Source: Phycisphaerae bacterium
Lineage (GTDB): Bacteria; Planctomycetota; Phycisphaerae; Sedimentisphaerales; Anaerobacaceae
Assembly (NCBI GenBank): GCA_011776225.1
Contig: JAABXR010000129.1
Location: 1-33,183, forward strand
DNA length: 33,183 bases
Direction: 5' to 3'
In this document: piece by piece, positions 1-9,202 of the stretch
Layout: each line of letters starts with the position of its first letter
Position numbering within the stretch: the first letter of the stretch is position 1
Position numbers and translations under genes: made by a program
The notes under the pieces: model-generated
Databases searched by the model: none
Told to the model about the DNA's origin: nothing
Seen by the model: the letters and a program-made list of their open reading frames with translations, nothing else

Positions 1-2029
1 GACAAACAAAGTCCCCCAATGTAAATTCCCAGGCCAGGCGGGGATAATCAACGAGATCCTGGCACATCCGCCATAGAAAATCGTTGCCGTTGTCGGTCTC
101 ACCTACAAAATCCCATCCTGCGTTTGTGAATGTGCTCATTGTTTGCATGTCGTCTGTCATCAGGCCTGTACCACCGGCACTGGTCGGCTCACCACTGCTG
201 TTGACATCCCAAAATGAATTCGTAACAGGGCCTGAATTTCTCGAGACCAAGCCGCCATAATCAAGTATTCCATCAACCCTGCCCCTCGAATAGCAGTTCG
301 ATATTATCCCCGCGTTGCTTTCGACGAGGCCTCCCACACCGAACCAACCAGAAATGTAAACATTTGCATAGCAGTTTGAAATCGTTCCGGCATTTGAACC
401 GACCAGCCCGCCGCCATCGGACTCAAATACCTCGACTCTACCTCTTTCAGCGAAACAACCGGTGACGGTCCCATTCAACAACCGGCCAACGAGCAAACCA
501 ACCGTTTGATAACCCCCTCCGGACATATAGGAATCGGTCAAACCTACATTTTTTATCTCGGCGCCGTCGCCATCGACAATACCGAAAAGACCTTTAGTCA
601 TTTCGCCTGTAGAGGAGTAACGATAGAAGCTTGAAATCACATGGGCGGCACCATCGAAAGTGCCGGCGAATGGATATAATGCGTTGCCAATAATAAAATG
701 GGTAGTGTCGGCCATATTAACATCATTGGTCAGTTTGAAATGGGCGTTCATTAACCTCGGATTATGGCCGATGCGACTCAAATCGGCCGGTGTGGAAATA
801 AGATAAGGATTATTTGGCTCACCCGAACCGCCTGAAAAAGCAGGCAATGGCAGGAGTTCACCAAGCTGCCACGATAAAACGGGGTACCCGCCGCAGGCAG
901 GCTCGGCCCAATCGTCATTTGGCCCGTTCTCATACTCTCCAACGAAATCCCAACCGTAGTCAAGAAAGGTATTTGGATCCTGCATTTCGACAGTCGTCTT
1001 AGGCACGCCGCCGGCGCTGGTTTGTTGCCCGCTTGTCTGTGTATCCCAGAAAGAGCTGAACACAGGGCCGCCGTCATTGAATCCAATGAGGCCGCCGACA
1101 TTATTCGTTCCCGAAACAGCACCCACAGCATAGCACCTGGCAACCGTACCGCTCGGAGTTGAATAGAAAGTCCTCTGATTATATCCCACGAGTCCACCGA
1201 TATGGTCTCGGCCGGAAACGCTGCCTGTTGCATAGGATTCAGAAATAATCCAGTCACTAAATCCGGTTAGTCCGCCGACACAGTTTGCTTCTGATTCAAC
1301 GCTACCCGATGAATAGCAACTTATAATACGGCCCATATAATTATCCCCCGCAAGTCCACCAACATAATCGGCAGATCCCGCTACATTGCAGTCGGCAAAA
1401 CTGTTGAGCATTATCCCGCCATTCGAACCGACAAGCCCTCCGATTTGACCGCCGCCGGAAACGGAGCCGCGTTGTGCATAGCAGCTTACGAGTTTGCCGG
1501 AATTGTTTCCTGTCAGTGAGCCAACAAAACCTGCCGCGGCGGCACTGACGTTTGGGTCAACCAATCCCAAATCTTTGATTACACCAGTAACTCTGGCGAA
1601 AAGACCGATGTAATTTGTGCCTGTGGAGGAAAAAGTAAAGTTCGAAATGCTGTGTCCGTTTCCATCAAAAACACCGGCAAAAGGATCGCTGTAACTGCCA
1701 ATAATATTGAAACTTGTCCCGGGAAAGCCTGCCAAATCAATATCGGCCCTCAGCTTGAAGTGCCTGTCCCAGTCGTTGGGCTCGACACCAATTTCATTTA
1801 TGTGGTTTGCATCGAAAATCAGATAAGGATCGTTTGGCTCGCCAGTACCGCCGCCATATTTGGCATGAGCGGGCAAAGCAATGTTGACAAGCACAAGAGC
1901 ACAAGTGCACAAGAGCAAAAGGAATTTAGCCGGGTTTGTTGGGCTTAAATCCACCTTACAATCTGCCAGGCTCAAAGTTTTACCTAAATTACACAAGCTT
2001 GCCCTCCTTCGACAAATGGCGTTAATCAT
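1..2029 (-). CDS. Partial GLUG-motif/right-handed repeat surface protein (N-terminal part; C-terminus lies beyond window start)
   Basis: Manual reverse-strand translation stays open from ATG at about 2029 to base 1: ...LLLLCTCALVLVNIALPAHAKYGGGTGEPNDPYLIFDANHINEIG...GLFARVTGVIKDLGLVDPNVS...GLVGSN..., with a second module FSGGSGEPNNPYLISTPADLSRIG... in the same frame. Absent from the ORF track, probably because it runs off the window edge. Start codon uncertain. Confidence 0.8.
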   Translation of the reverse strand, partial: MINAICRRRASLCNLGKTLSLADCKVDLSPTNPAKFLLLLCTCALVLVNIALPAHAKYGGGTGEPNDPYLIFDANHINEIGVEPNDWDRHFKLRADIDLAGFPGTSFNIIGSYSDPFAGVFDGNGHSISNFTFSSTGTNYIGLFARVTGVIKDLGLVDPNVSAAAAGFVGSLTGNNSGKLVSCYAQRGSVSGGGQIGGLVGSNGGIMLNSFADCNVAGSADYVGGLAGDNYMGRIISCYSSGSVESEANCVGGLTGFSDWIISESYATGSVSGRDHIGGLVGYNQRTFYSTPSGTVARCYAVGAVSGTNNVGGLIGFNDGGPVFSSFWDTQTSGQQTSAGGVPKTTVEMQDPNTFLDYGWDFVGEYENGPNDDWAEPACGGYPVLSWQLGELLPLPAFSGGSGEPNNPYLISTPADLSRIGHNPRLMNAHFKLTNDVNMADTTHFIIGNALYPFAGTFDGAAHVISSFYRYSSTGEMTKGLFGIVDGDGAEIKNVGLTDSYMSGGGYQTVGLLVGRLLNGTVTGCFAERGRVEVFESDGGGLVGSNAGTISNCYANVYISGWFGVGGLVESNAGIISNCYSRGRVDGILDYGGLVSRNSGPVTNSFWDVNSSGEPTSAGGTGLMTDDMQTMSTFTNAGWDFVGETDNGNDFLWRMCQDLVDYPRLAWEFTLGDFVC

Positions 2030-2149
2030 TCCTACTCCATCAATCTGTAATTGTACTATTTATCAACACTAAACACAAGGTACATTTGGGAGTGAATTTT
2101 TAGATTTGTTTCAGTCAGAGGCTGCTGTCCGAGGGACCGGCAATAACTT

Positions 2150-3610
2150 TTATCTGGAGATGCTCTCCTCGAGATTACTAAGTATGGTCCTTGCCTTTGC
2201 GACTTTATTTCCGGCCGGTCCGTTCCAGTATATTTCCGCATTCCTCTCGATGAGGCTTTCTATCCTTCTGCAGCCCAACAGTACGGTGGCATGATTTTTA
2301 TTGCCCATAAACCTTCCGACTTCCGATGAAGACATCTTTGTGTGCTTTCTTGTAAGATACATACTAAAATGCCGGGCGAGCGCGACGGTCCTGTCCTTCT
2401 TCGAGGAGTGTATATTTGCCGGTGTTATTCCGAAATATGTCGCGACGGCGGATTCGATGTCCGAAATATGGACAATAGGATCACACCTTTCCAGATGCTC
2501 GGCGAGGACGGCCTGGGCCATAGCGAGGTTGATTTTCTTGTTCTGCAGGGCCGAGTAGGCGATTAATTTCAGCAGTGCGCCTTCCAACTCCCGCACGTTG
2601 GTTCGCAGATTTTCCGCGATGTATTTTATTACACTTTCTGGAATGCCTCTTCCGATTTTTAACCTTCCATTTTCCGCGGCCAGCTTTTCGGCGTACTGTC
2701 TGCAGATTTGACATCTGGTGTTAAAATCCGGGTTTTGTATCTTGACGACCATTCCCGAGACAAAACGGTTAACGAGCTTTTCAGATAGCTGTCCTATCAT
2801 CTTAGGATGGGCATCCGAGGCCAGCACGACCTGTTTGCCGGCCAGATTGATGGTATTAAATGTATGCAGGAACTCCTCCTGCGTGGAAGGTTTGCTGGCC
2901 AAGAAGTGAATGTCGTCGATTGCCAACAAATCCGTTTGTCGCATTCGTCGTCTAAAAGCCTCCAGCTTTTTTGTCTTCAAGGCCAGCACAAACTGATTGA
3001 CAAAATCCTCCGCTGAGAGATATAGCCAATTAGTTTGGGGGCGCTTCGAACACACTGCATTGCAAATCCCTTGCAGCAGATGTGTTTTGCCGACCCCGTA
3101 TCCTCCGTGAATAAACAGCGGATTGAAAGGGCAATTTTTTTCTTCCACGACGGCCTTTGCCGCGTTGAAAGCCAGTTGATTCGAAGTTCCGACAACGAAC
3201 GTGTCCAAACTGAAGTGGAGCCTTTTCGTTGAAGCCGGTTTCGCTTTTGTTCTCGTGGTATCGAGCCGATTCTGTGCCCTGTCCACGAGTTGTGCCTGTG
3301 AGTCCAGTTGATTTCTTCGCATGGAGCCGGACAGTTCGGGATCGATTGTAAATGTAATCTTCGGCCTGCTTCCGGCAACTTCCCGAACGGCCTGAGAGAT
3401 TTGGTTGGAAAAATGGTTCTCAATCCAGCTCGCAATAAATAGATTAGGTACACCAACTTTCAAATATCCATCAGCAAGTGACATTTTGGTTGAATTTTTA
3501 AACCAGATTCGATACTTCTGCGGTCCGACCTTCCTGGCGAGAACTTCGTTAATAGCACTTATCTCTGTTCCCGTGGACCGGGCTTGCTCATCCCTGATTG
3601 TGCCCTGCAT
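2150..3610 (-). CDS. dnaA: Chromosomal replication initiator protein DnaA
   Basis: Walker A HGGYGVGKTHLLQ, Walker B LLAIDDIHFL, domain IV helix-turn-helix NKNHATVLLGCRRIE. Confidence 0.97.
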   Translation of the reverse strand: MQGTIRDEQARSTGTEISAINEVLARKVGPQKYRIWFKNSTKMSLADGYLKVGVPNLFIASWIENHFSNQISQAVREVAGSRPKITFTIDPELSGSMRRNQLDSQAQLVDRAQNRLDTTRTKAKPASTKRLHFSLDTFVVGTSNQLAFNAAKAVVEEKNCPFNPLFIHGGYGVGKTHLLQGICNAVCSKRPQTNWLYLSAEDFVNQFVLALKTKKLEAFRRRMRQTDLLAIDDIHFLASKPSTQEEFLHTFNTINLAGKQVVLASDAHPKMIGQLSEKLVNRFVSGMVVKIQNPDFNTRCQICRQYAEKLAAENGRLKIGRGIPESVIKYIAENLRTNVRELEGALLKLIAYSALQNKKINLAMAQAVLAEHLERCDPIVHISDIESAVATYFGITPANIHSSKKDRTVALARHFSMYLTRKHTKMSSSEVGRFMGNKNHATVLLGCRRIESLIERNAEIYWNGPAGNKVAKARTILSNLEESISR

Positions 3611-3957
3611 CGATACTCTCCTCTGCTAATTGTAAGTTGTAAATTTTTCAAAGTTAACGCCATCTGTTAAAAGCCATATATCGATTTCGCACGAAGCAAA
3701 AAGTAAAATACAACGGTAAAACAATGGCTATTATTGGTCAGTGGGAAGACAAATCAATGGCATTTTGGAAAATTTCTTTTCCACTTGATAGAGGTTACTG
3801 TCTGCATTGAGTTTGCGCGCGAAAAAAATTTATTTTTAACAAGTTTTGCACAACGTAAGTTCGTTTTGTGGAAAAGCTGTGGATTTAATTTTCGTTTACT
3901 TTTCAGGACCTGTTATTTATTATCGTTTATCTATCAATTTCAAAGGAGAATATCAAT
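3611..3957. promoter_or_regulatory. Candidate oriC / dnaA regulatory region with DnaA-box-like 9-mers and an A/T-rich tract
   Basis: TTTTGCACA (3844-3852), TGTGGAAAA (3867-3875, reverse complement TTTTCCACA), TGTGGATTT (3878-3886) and weaker TTTTCCACT (3777-3785); A/T-rich gaaaaaaatttatttttaac at about 3822-3841; lies directly upstream of dnaA. Confidence 0.45.
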
Positions 3958-5322
3958 ATGAATCGACGTAATTTTTTGAAAGTAATGAGTTTGGGTGCCG
4001 CGTCGTTTGCAATTGAAGGCTGCCGGAGCATTGGTAAACCTTTTAAGGGAGACAGTAACAAACCCAATATTGTGATAGGACTGTGCGACGACTTAGGTTA
4101 TGGAGACCTTGGCTGCTACGGCCATCGGCATATCAAAACACCAAACCTTGATAAATTAGCTTCCGAGGGGATTAAACTGACGGATTGTTATGCTGCGGCC
4201 CCGGTTTGTTCACCTGCGCGGGCGGGAATGCTTACCGGCAGGACGCCCTTTCGCTGCGGCGTTTACGACTGGATACCGAATAATAACGTAATGCATTTGA
4301 AGCAAGAAGAGATTACCGTTGCTACGCTGCTGAAAGAGGCCGGTTATAGGACGTGCCACGTGGGTAAGTGGCACTGCAATGGTAAGTTTAACTCATCCGA
4401 GCAGCCGCAGCCGGGCGACCACGGATTCGAGCACTGGTTCTCAACGCAGAACAATTCCCTGCCTACACACCATAATCCGAGAAATTTTGTGCGCAACGGT
4501 GAACCGATGGGCGAGATGAAAGGATATTCCTCGGCGCTGATAGCTCAGGAGGCCATCGACTGGCTAAAAACCAAATGGGACCGGTCGAAGCCGTTCTGCC
4601 TGTTCGTGTGGTTTCACGCACCGCATGAACCAATCGCAACGGGACCGGAATTTATGAAGATGTACGAGGGCAGGAAAGAGGCGATATATTACGGCAACGT
4701 CACGCAGATGGACCACGAATTCGGCCGGCTTATGGAGACTTTGGATGAAATGATGCTGCGCGATGAGACGTTTGTGATGTTTACAAGCGATAACGGGCCT
4801 GAAACACTGAATCGCTACCGCGGGGCGCACCGCTCATTCGGCTCACCGGGCACGCTTAGGGGAATGAAACTGCATATGTATGAAGGCGGGATTCGCGTGC
4901 CGGGTATTATCCGATGGCCGTGCAGGACAAAAGCGGGTACTATTTGCGGTGAGCCGGTCAACGGGACGGATATTTTGCCGACGTTATGCGCAATAGCGGG
5001 GGCAAGCGTGCCGACTGACAGGCCAATCGACGGTAACAGTATTCTGCCTATTTTTCAGGGTAAGAAAATTGCGCGAAAAGTGCCGCTATACTGGCGATAT
5101 GATCGGGCACTGAGCAGGCCTTTGACGGTTGCGATGAGGGAGGGCGACTGGAAGATTTTAGCCGATAATAAAATGACGAAATTCGAACTGTATAATGTTC
5201 TCAAAGATATAGCGGAGGAGCAAAATCTGGCCGACAGCGAGCCGGGGCGGCTTGCTGCGATGAAGAAAAAGCTGGTAAAACTGCACGCCGAAATTGATGC
5301 CGAAGGGCCAAAATGGAAATAG
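3958..5322 (+). CDS. Type I sulfatase (arylsulfatase family), exported
   Basis: N-terminus MNRRNFLKVMSLGAASFAIEGC (Tat/lipoprotein-like); metal site LCDDLGYGDLGCYG; formylglycine motif CSPARAGMLTGR; HVGKWH. Confidence 0.95.
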   Translation: MNRRNFLKVMSLGAASFAIEGCRSIGKPFKGDSNKPNIVIGLCDDLGYGDLGCYGHRHIKTPNLDKLASEGIKLTDCYAAAPVCSPARAGMLTGRTPFRCGVYDWIPNNNVMHLKQEEITVATLLKEAGYRTCHVGKWHCNGKFNSSEQPQPGDHGFEHWFSTQNNSLPTHHNPRNFVRNGEPMGEMKGYSSALIAQEAIDWLKTKWDRSKPFCLFVWFHAPHEPIATGPEFMKMYEGRKEAIYYGNVTQMDHEFGRLMETLDEMMLRDETFVMFTSDNGPETLNRYRGAHRSFGSPGTLRGMKLHMYEGGIRVPGIIRWPCRTKAGTICGEPVNGTDILPTLCAIAGASVPTDRPIDGNSILPIFQGKKIARKVPLYWRYDRALSRPLTVAMREGDWKILADNKMTKFELYNVLKDIAEEQNLADSEPGRLAAMKKKLVKLHAEIDAEGPKWK

Positions 5323-5493
5323 CTCAATACTCATAAAAGAGAAAATGAAGCGTAAAAACATATTCTGGGGCGTTTTTGTTAGTTCCTATGGCAATCCCTA
5401 TTTGTTTACTGGTTGAGTAGTTGATATACTGGATAATAGTACTTTGAAAATAAGGACTGTTCCCATTATTTACTCAATTATGAAGGGTATAAG

Positions 5494-6861
5494 ATGAGAC
5501 GTTCTTTTCAGATTGGATTGCTACTTATGCCGGTGGGGATATTTGCGGCATATGCGGGATTTATTCTCGGCCCTGCACCTAAATTTGGGGTGGGGATGGC
5601 AATTGACCAGGAAGGCAATGTGTACTTTGCTGGTGGACCCGATGGATTCAACACTCGATTTACTGCCGTGACGAAATACGATAAGGAAGGCAAACAATTG
5701 TGGGAACGTCGCTTCGGAATTCGTGGGGCTTCTGGCGGTGTTTGCGAGGGATTTGCGGCAGACTACGAAGGGAATGTTTACGTTACCGGTACCATTCAGA
5801 AGCACAAGGTGGAGAAGAGTATATATACCACTATGAAGTATGCCAAGAACGGGAAAAGGTTGTGGCAGGTTAGTTATAAAACGCCTCCAAAGTACTGCTT
5901 CGAAGCCATAGCTATTGCTGTCGACACCAAAGCCGATGTGCATATTGTGGGACTCTATGAACTGGAGGACTGGACCAAGTATTTAGATGTCAACCTCAAC
6001 TTTAATTCCGAAGGTGATAGCAAACCGACTTCGGACATCCTTACAATCAAATATGACACAAACGGTCGGGAATTGTGGACAAAGCGGCATGGCCGCGCCG
6101 AAAATCAAAGGTGTGAGCCAGGTGATATTGCTGTCGACAGGGCTGGCAACGTTTATATAACCGGAAGAAGCTGGGTCGATAGTAACGACGGCCTTGAAAA
6201 ATTGAAGTTTGTAACGCTTAAATATAATGCAGAGGGCAAAAAATTGTGGGTGGTCTTATGGCCGCCCAGCGGAGAACGAACCTCTTCTTTAAATAGGTCC
6301 AATGTCCTGACACTTGATAAAGCTGGTAACGTCTATGTTCTGGGTGACAGTTCACATACACAAAATGAATACACTGACATGGTCACCATCAAGTATGATA
6401 CTGACGGAAACCGAAAGTGGATGGCGCAATACCGGACGTCAGGGAAAAAACTAATTTTTCCCAAATCTATAGCATTGGGGGAAGCAGGCACTGTCTGCAT
6501 TCTCGGCAACGAGAAGCCGAGAACATATGGGGCCGGCTACCCGCCGAATGATACTCTCGATTCGATGAAAAAGGCTGAGTTCATAACGGTCAAATATGAT
6601 GCCGATGGTAAAGAATTGTGGAGGGCGAAGTACAAAAACCCGGAAGGAAGCGTGATCATCACCCACTACATAGTAGTAGGTGCCAGGGGTAATGTTTATG
6701 TTATAGGTTCTGTCCTGTTAGATGCTCTTGTTATTATGTACGATTCCAATGGTAATGAACAGTGGGTTAGACAGCTCAAAGATCCTTCACAGTTAGCAAA
6801 GCTGATAGCAGAAGTGAAAATGCAACGTGCAACGCTTTCGGCAGAGAGTCTAAGAGAATAA
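5494..6861 (+). CDS. SBBP-type beta-propeller repeat protein, exported
   Basis: Repeats of the type D.AGNVYVTG......TIKYD.DGKELW; N-terminal hydrophobic signal. Confidence 0.85.
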   Translation: MRRSFQIGLLLMPVGIFAAYAGFILGPAPKFGVGMAIDQEGNVYFAGGPDGFNTRFTAVTKYDKEGKQLWERRFGIRGASGGVCEGFAADYEGNVYVTGTIQKHKVEKSIYTTMKYAKNGKRLWQVSYKTPPKYCFEAIAIAVDTKADVHIVGLYELEDWTKYLDVNLNFNSEGDSKPTSDILTIKYDTNGRELWTKRHGRAENQRCEPGDIAVDRAGNVYITGRSWVDSNDGLEKLKFVTLKYNAEGKKLWVVLWPPSGERTSSLNRSNVLTLDKAGNVYVLGDSSHTQNEYTDMVTIKYDTDGNRKWMAQYRTSGKKLIFPKSIALGEAGTVCILGNEKPRTYGAGYPPNDTLDSMKKAEFITVKYDADGKELWRAKYKNPEGSVIITHYIVVGARGNVYVIGSVLLDALVIMYDSNGNEQWVRQLKDPSQLAKLIAEVKMQRATLSAESLRE

Positions 6862-6950
6862 GATATTATTTAGCCGAATTTTAAAACCGGAGGATAGCAA
6901 TCTGAAAAGAAAGCGGTAATATAAGCGTGGTTTTGCTTAAAAACGGTTTT

Positions 6951-7044
6951 TAACTCTGTTTTAGCCAGCGCAATATTTCGAAGATGCCGGGCTTTTTTCC
7001 ATACATTAGAATACCGGTTCTGAAAATCTTGGCCGCGGCACAAA
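6951..7044 (-). pseudogene. Remnant: duplicate of the last ~29 codons of the ABC permease gene
   Basis: Ungapped match to 7932-8025 at 85/94 identity by eye; encodes [29 protein letters not shown]-stop. Confidence 0.85.
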
Positions 7045-7119
7045 AGAATGAATAGCCTTAATTCTACGGTAGTTTGCACGTAACGAATAAAGCGCCGCTT
7101 TGCGATTGTATAATTATAG

Positions 7120-7383
7120 TTATAATGGTTTTCTATACACCTGTCTTCGGTGGGCAATTCTGAGCACTAATATAATCACTTCTTTGCTTTTGACCATGTA
7201 AATAATTCTATAATCGCCGGAACGTATCCGATATAAATCCTCCTGACCTTTTAACTTTACACAATTCGGGGGGTAAGGATTGTTCCCAAGATTCTTGATT
7301 TTATTATAGAGCTGGCGCTGGATCTTCTTTGCTTGTCCTCTAATAAAATCGGCCGCGCTTTCAGCAACAATGATTTTATACAT
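7120..7383 (-). CDS. RelE/ParE-family toxin
   Basis: MYKIIVAESAADFIRGQAKKIQRQLYNKI...VKLKGQEDLYRIRSGDYRIIYMV...LRIAHRRQVYR, typical of the RelE/ParE superfamily; adjacent to an antitoxin gene. Confidence 0.92.
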   Translation of the reverse strand: MYKIIVAESAADFIRGQAKKIQRQLYNKIKNLGNNPYPPNCVKLKGQEDLYRIRSGDYRIIYMVKSKEVIILVLRIAHRRQVYRKPL

Positions 7384-7395
7384 CGCCGTATTGTA

Positions 7396-7641
7396 TTACA
7401 AATCCAGCTCAGCCTCCAGCTTTTCCAAAGGAATAAACCTGCCTTTTTTCAAAGCTTTCTTCGCTTCTTGAATATCGATTTTCTCCTCAAGAGCCTCTAT
7501 TGCCTCAAAATCCTCGAAACTAACCATCACAAATACCGGCTCTCCGTTTCTTTCCACACATATCCGCTCGCCGTGATGACAGACCCTATCCGCTAATTTA
7601 CGGAATTGTGAACGAGCATCTGTAATTGTAACCTTCGTCAT
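7396..7641 (-). CDS. Phd/YefM-family antitoxin
   Basis: MTKVTITDARSQFRKLADRVCHHGERICVERNGEPVFVMVSFEDFEAIEAL, Phd/YefM N-terminal pattern; upstream of the toxin gene. Confidence 0.9.
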   Translation of the reverse strand: MTKVTITDARSQFRKLADRVCHHGERICVERNGEPVFVMVSFEDFEAIEALEEKIDIQEAKKALKKGRFIPLEKLEAELDL

Positions 7642-7654
7642 CGTTAATCCACCT

Positions 7655-7695
7655 GTACGTAATATACACTATTGTCATTATGTACATAATATACA
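7655..7695. promoter_or_regulatory. Candidate operator of the toxin-antitoxin operon (two direct copies of GTACRTAATATACA)
   Basis: GTACGTAATATACA (7655-7668) and GTACATAATATACA (7682-7695), 27 bp apart, directly upstream of the antitoxin start at 7641. Confidence 0.6.
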
Positions 7696-7809
7696 TTTTT
7701 TTCGGCCTTTTGTCAAGGATTTTTGAGAAATTTTTTGCCCAAATACCAAAAAAGGGGAAAATCAAAGCCGCTCTTAAGTCGAATCATCCAAAAATTGACA
7801 TTTCTTTTC

Positions 7810-7827
7810 GGCGGGGCAAGCCCCGCC
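7810..7827. repeat. GC-rich perfect hairpin GGCGGGGCAAGCCCCGCC
   Basis: Perfect 8-bp inverted repeat in an otherwise A/T-rich intergenic region, downstream of the ABC permease. Confidence 0.7.
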
Positions 7828-7930
7828 CTACTTGTTGTATAAAGAGTTTATGAAATGGCGCTGCAGTATCTATAACCTGCCGTAAAACGGCATACTGAAT
7901 ATAAATCCCGCAACTTCAGGGGAACCGCTA

Positions 7931-9202
7931 TTAACTTTGTCGTAGCCAACGCAATATTTCGAAGATTCCGGGCTTTTTTCCGTACATTAAAATTCCGGTT
8001 CTGAAAATCTTGGCCGCGGCCCAAATCACGATAAGAACGGAGGCAGCCAAAACGAGTATAGAAACCGCAATCTCCACGAACCAGACACCGGAACCTGCAG
8101 ACAGACGCAGTATCATTACCATCGGCGTAACGGGCGGGACAAACGACAATACTCTTGCGAGGATTCCGTTGGGACTTTGAACAAGCTTGAACCAACCCAT
8201 TAATGGAATTATGAAGATTAACATGACGGGCATCATCAGGCTCTGGGTCTCCTTTATCGTGTTACAGACAGAGCCGATGCCGGTTAGTATAGCGCTGACT
8301 AAAATATAGCCAAGTATGTAATATATAACAAAATACACTAACAATTCCGGACCAACTCCAACGTTGAGGCCCTGCCAGCGGGCGGCGGCAAAGGCAGCAC
8401 CGCACCAAAGCGCCATTACTGTCAGGCCTATTCCGGCCAATCCGAGGATTTTCCCGGCCATCAACTGAAAAGGGCTTACGGCCGACAGCAGGACCTCGAT
8501 AATCCTTGAATTTTTCTCTTCAATGATGCTGCTTAGCATGTGCTGGCCCGTTGCCACCATTCCCATAAATATCAGGTACATAAAGAAAAAGGGGACCATC
8601 ATTCCGGCTATTCTCTGGCCCTGACTCTGGACCTTCTCCTTTTCGCCGGCTGCTCCAATTTCGAGGCGTTCAAGAGGGACGTTTCGCAGCCTTGCGAGGA
8701 GCTTTTGGTCTATTTTCTCTATTTCATAACGCCTGTTCTCTACGGCCTTCCTGAAAAAATTCTCGATGGTCCATAGGGCATCAACGTTTGCGGGCTTTGG
8801 TTTATAAGTATAAAAGCGTATTTTACCGGGGCCTTCGATGATGTCTTCTTCCAGTACAACATAAACATCGAACTCACCTTTGCGGAGTTTGGCCTTGCCT
8901 TGTTCCTCAGTTGAATTGGCATCCTGCTGCACATCGAGGGTCTGAAGAAGAAATTGTCTGTTGGGATTTCGTTTGTTGTAGCCGTCGAAAGAGGTTTTGA
9001 TGTCTTCGACAAGTGTTTTTGAGAGATCGGTGACGGCGACCTTGATAGGGGGGCGCGGGCCTGCTTTGCCGCCCGAAACCGCTTTAGTGAAGAATATTAT
9101 CCCACCAATAATGATGGGCGTCATTAAAATACCAATAATGAACGTCTTGGTCTTGGCTGTTTCGATGTATTCGCGCTTTGCAACCTTAAGAATTCTCTGC
9201 AT
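7931..9202 (-). CDS. ABC-2 type transporter permease (NatB-like)
   Basis: MQRILKVAKREYIETAKTKTFIIGILMTPIIIGGIIFF...MLSSIIEEKNSRIIEVLLSAVSPFQLMAGKILG; multiple TM segments; overlaps the ATPase gene by 17 bp. Confidence 0.93.
   Translation of the reverse strand: MQRILKVAKREYIETAKTKTFIIGILMTPIIIGGIIFFTKAVSGGKAGPRPPIKVAVTDLSKTLVEDIKTSFDGYNKRNPNRQFLLQTLDVQQDANSTEEQGKAKLRKGEFDVYVVLEEDIIEGPGKIRFYTYKPKPANVDALWTIENFFRKAVENRRYEIEKIDQKLLARLRNVPLERLEIGAAGEKEKVQSQGQRIAGMMVPFFFMYLIFMGMVATGQHMLSSIIEEKNSRIIEVLLSAVSPFQLMAGKILGLAGIGLTVMALWCGAAFAAARWQGLNVGVGPELLVYFVIYYILGYILVSAILTGIGSVCNTIKETQSLMMPVMLIFIIPLMGWFKLVQSPNGILARVLSFVPPVTPMVMILRLSAGSGVWFVEIAVSILVLAASVLIVIWAAAKIFRTGILMYGKKPGIFEILRWLRQS

Noticed and set aside
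3734-3961. 75-aa plus-strand ORF in the dnaA upstream region
   Set aside because: Overlaps the sulfatase start and the A/T-rich candidate origin; no recognisable protein features.
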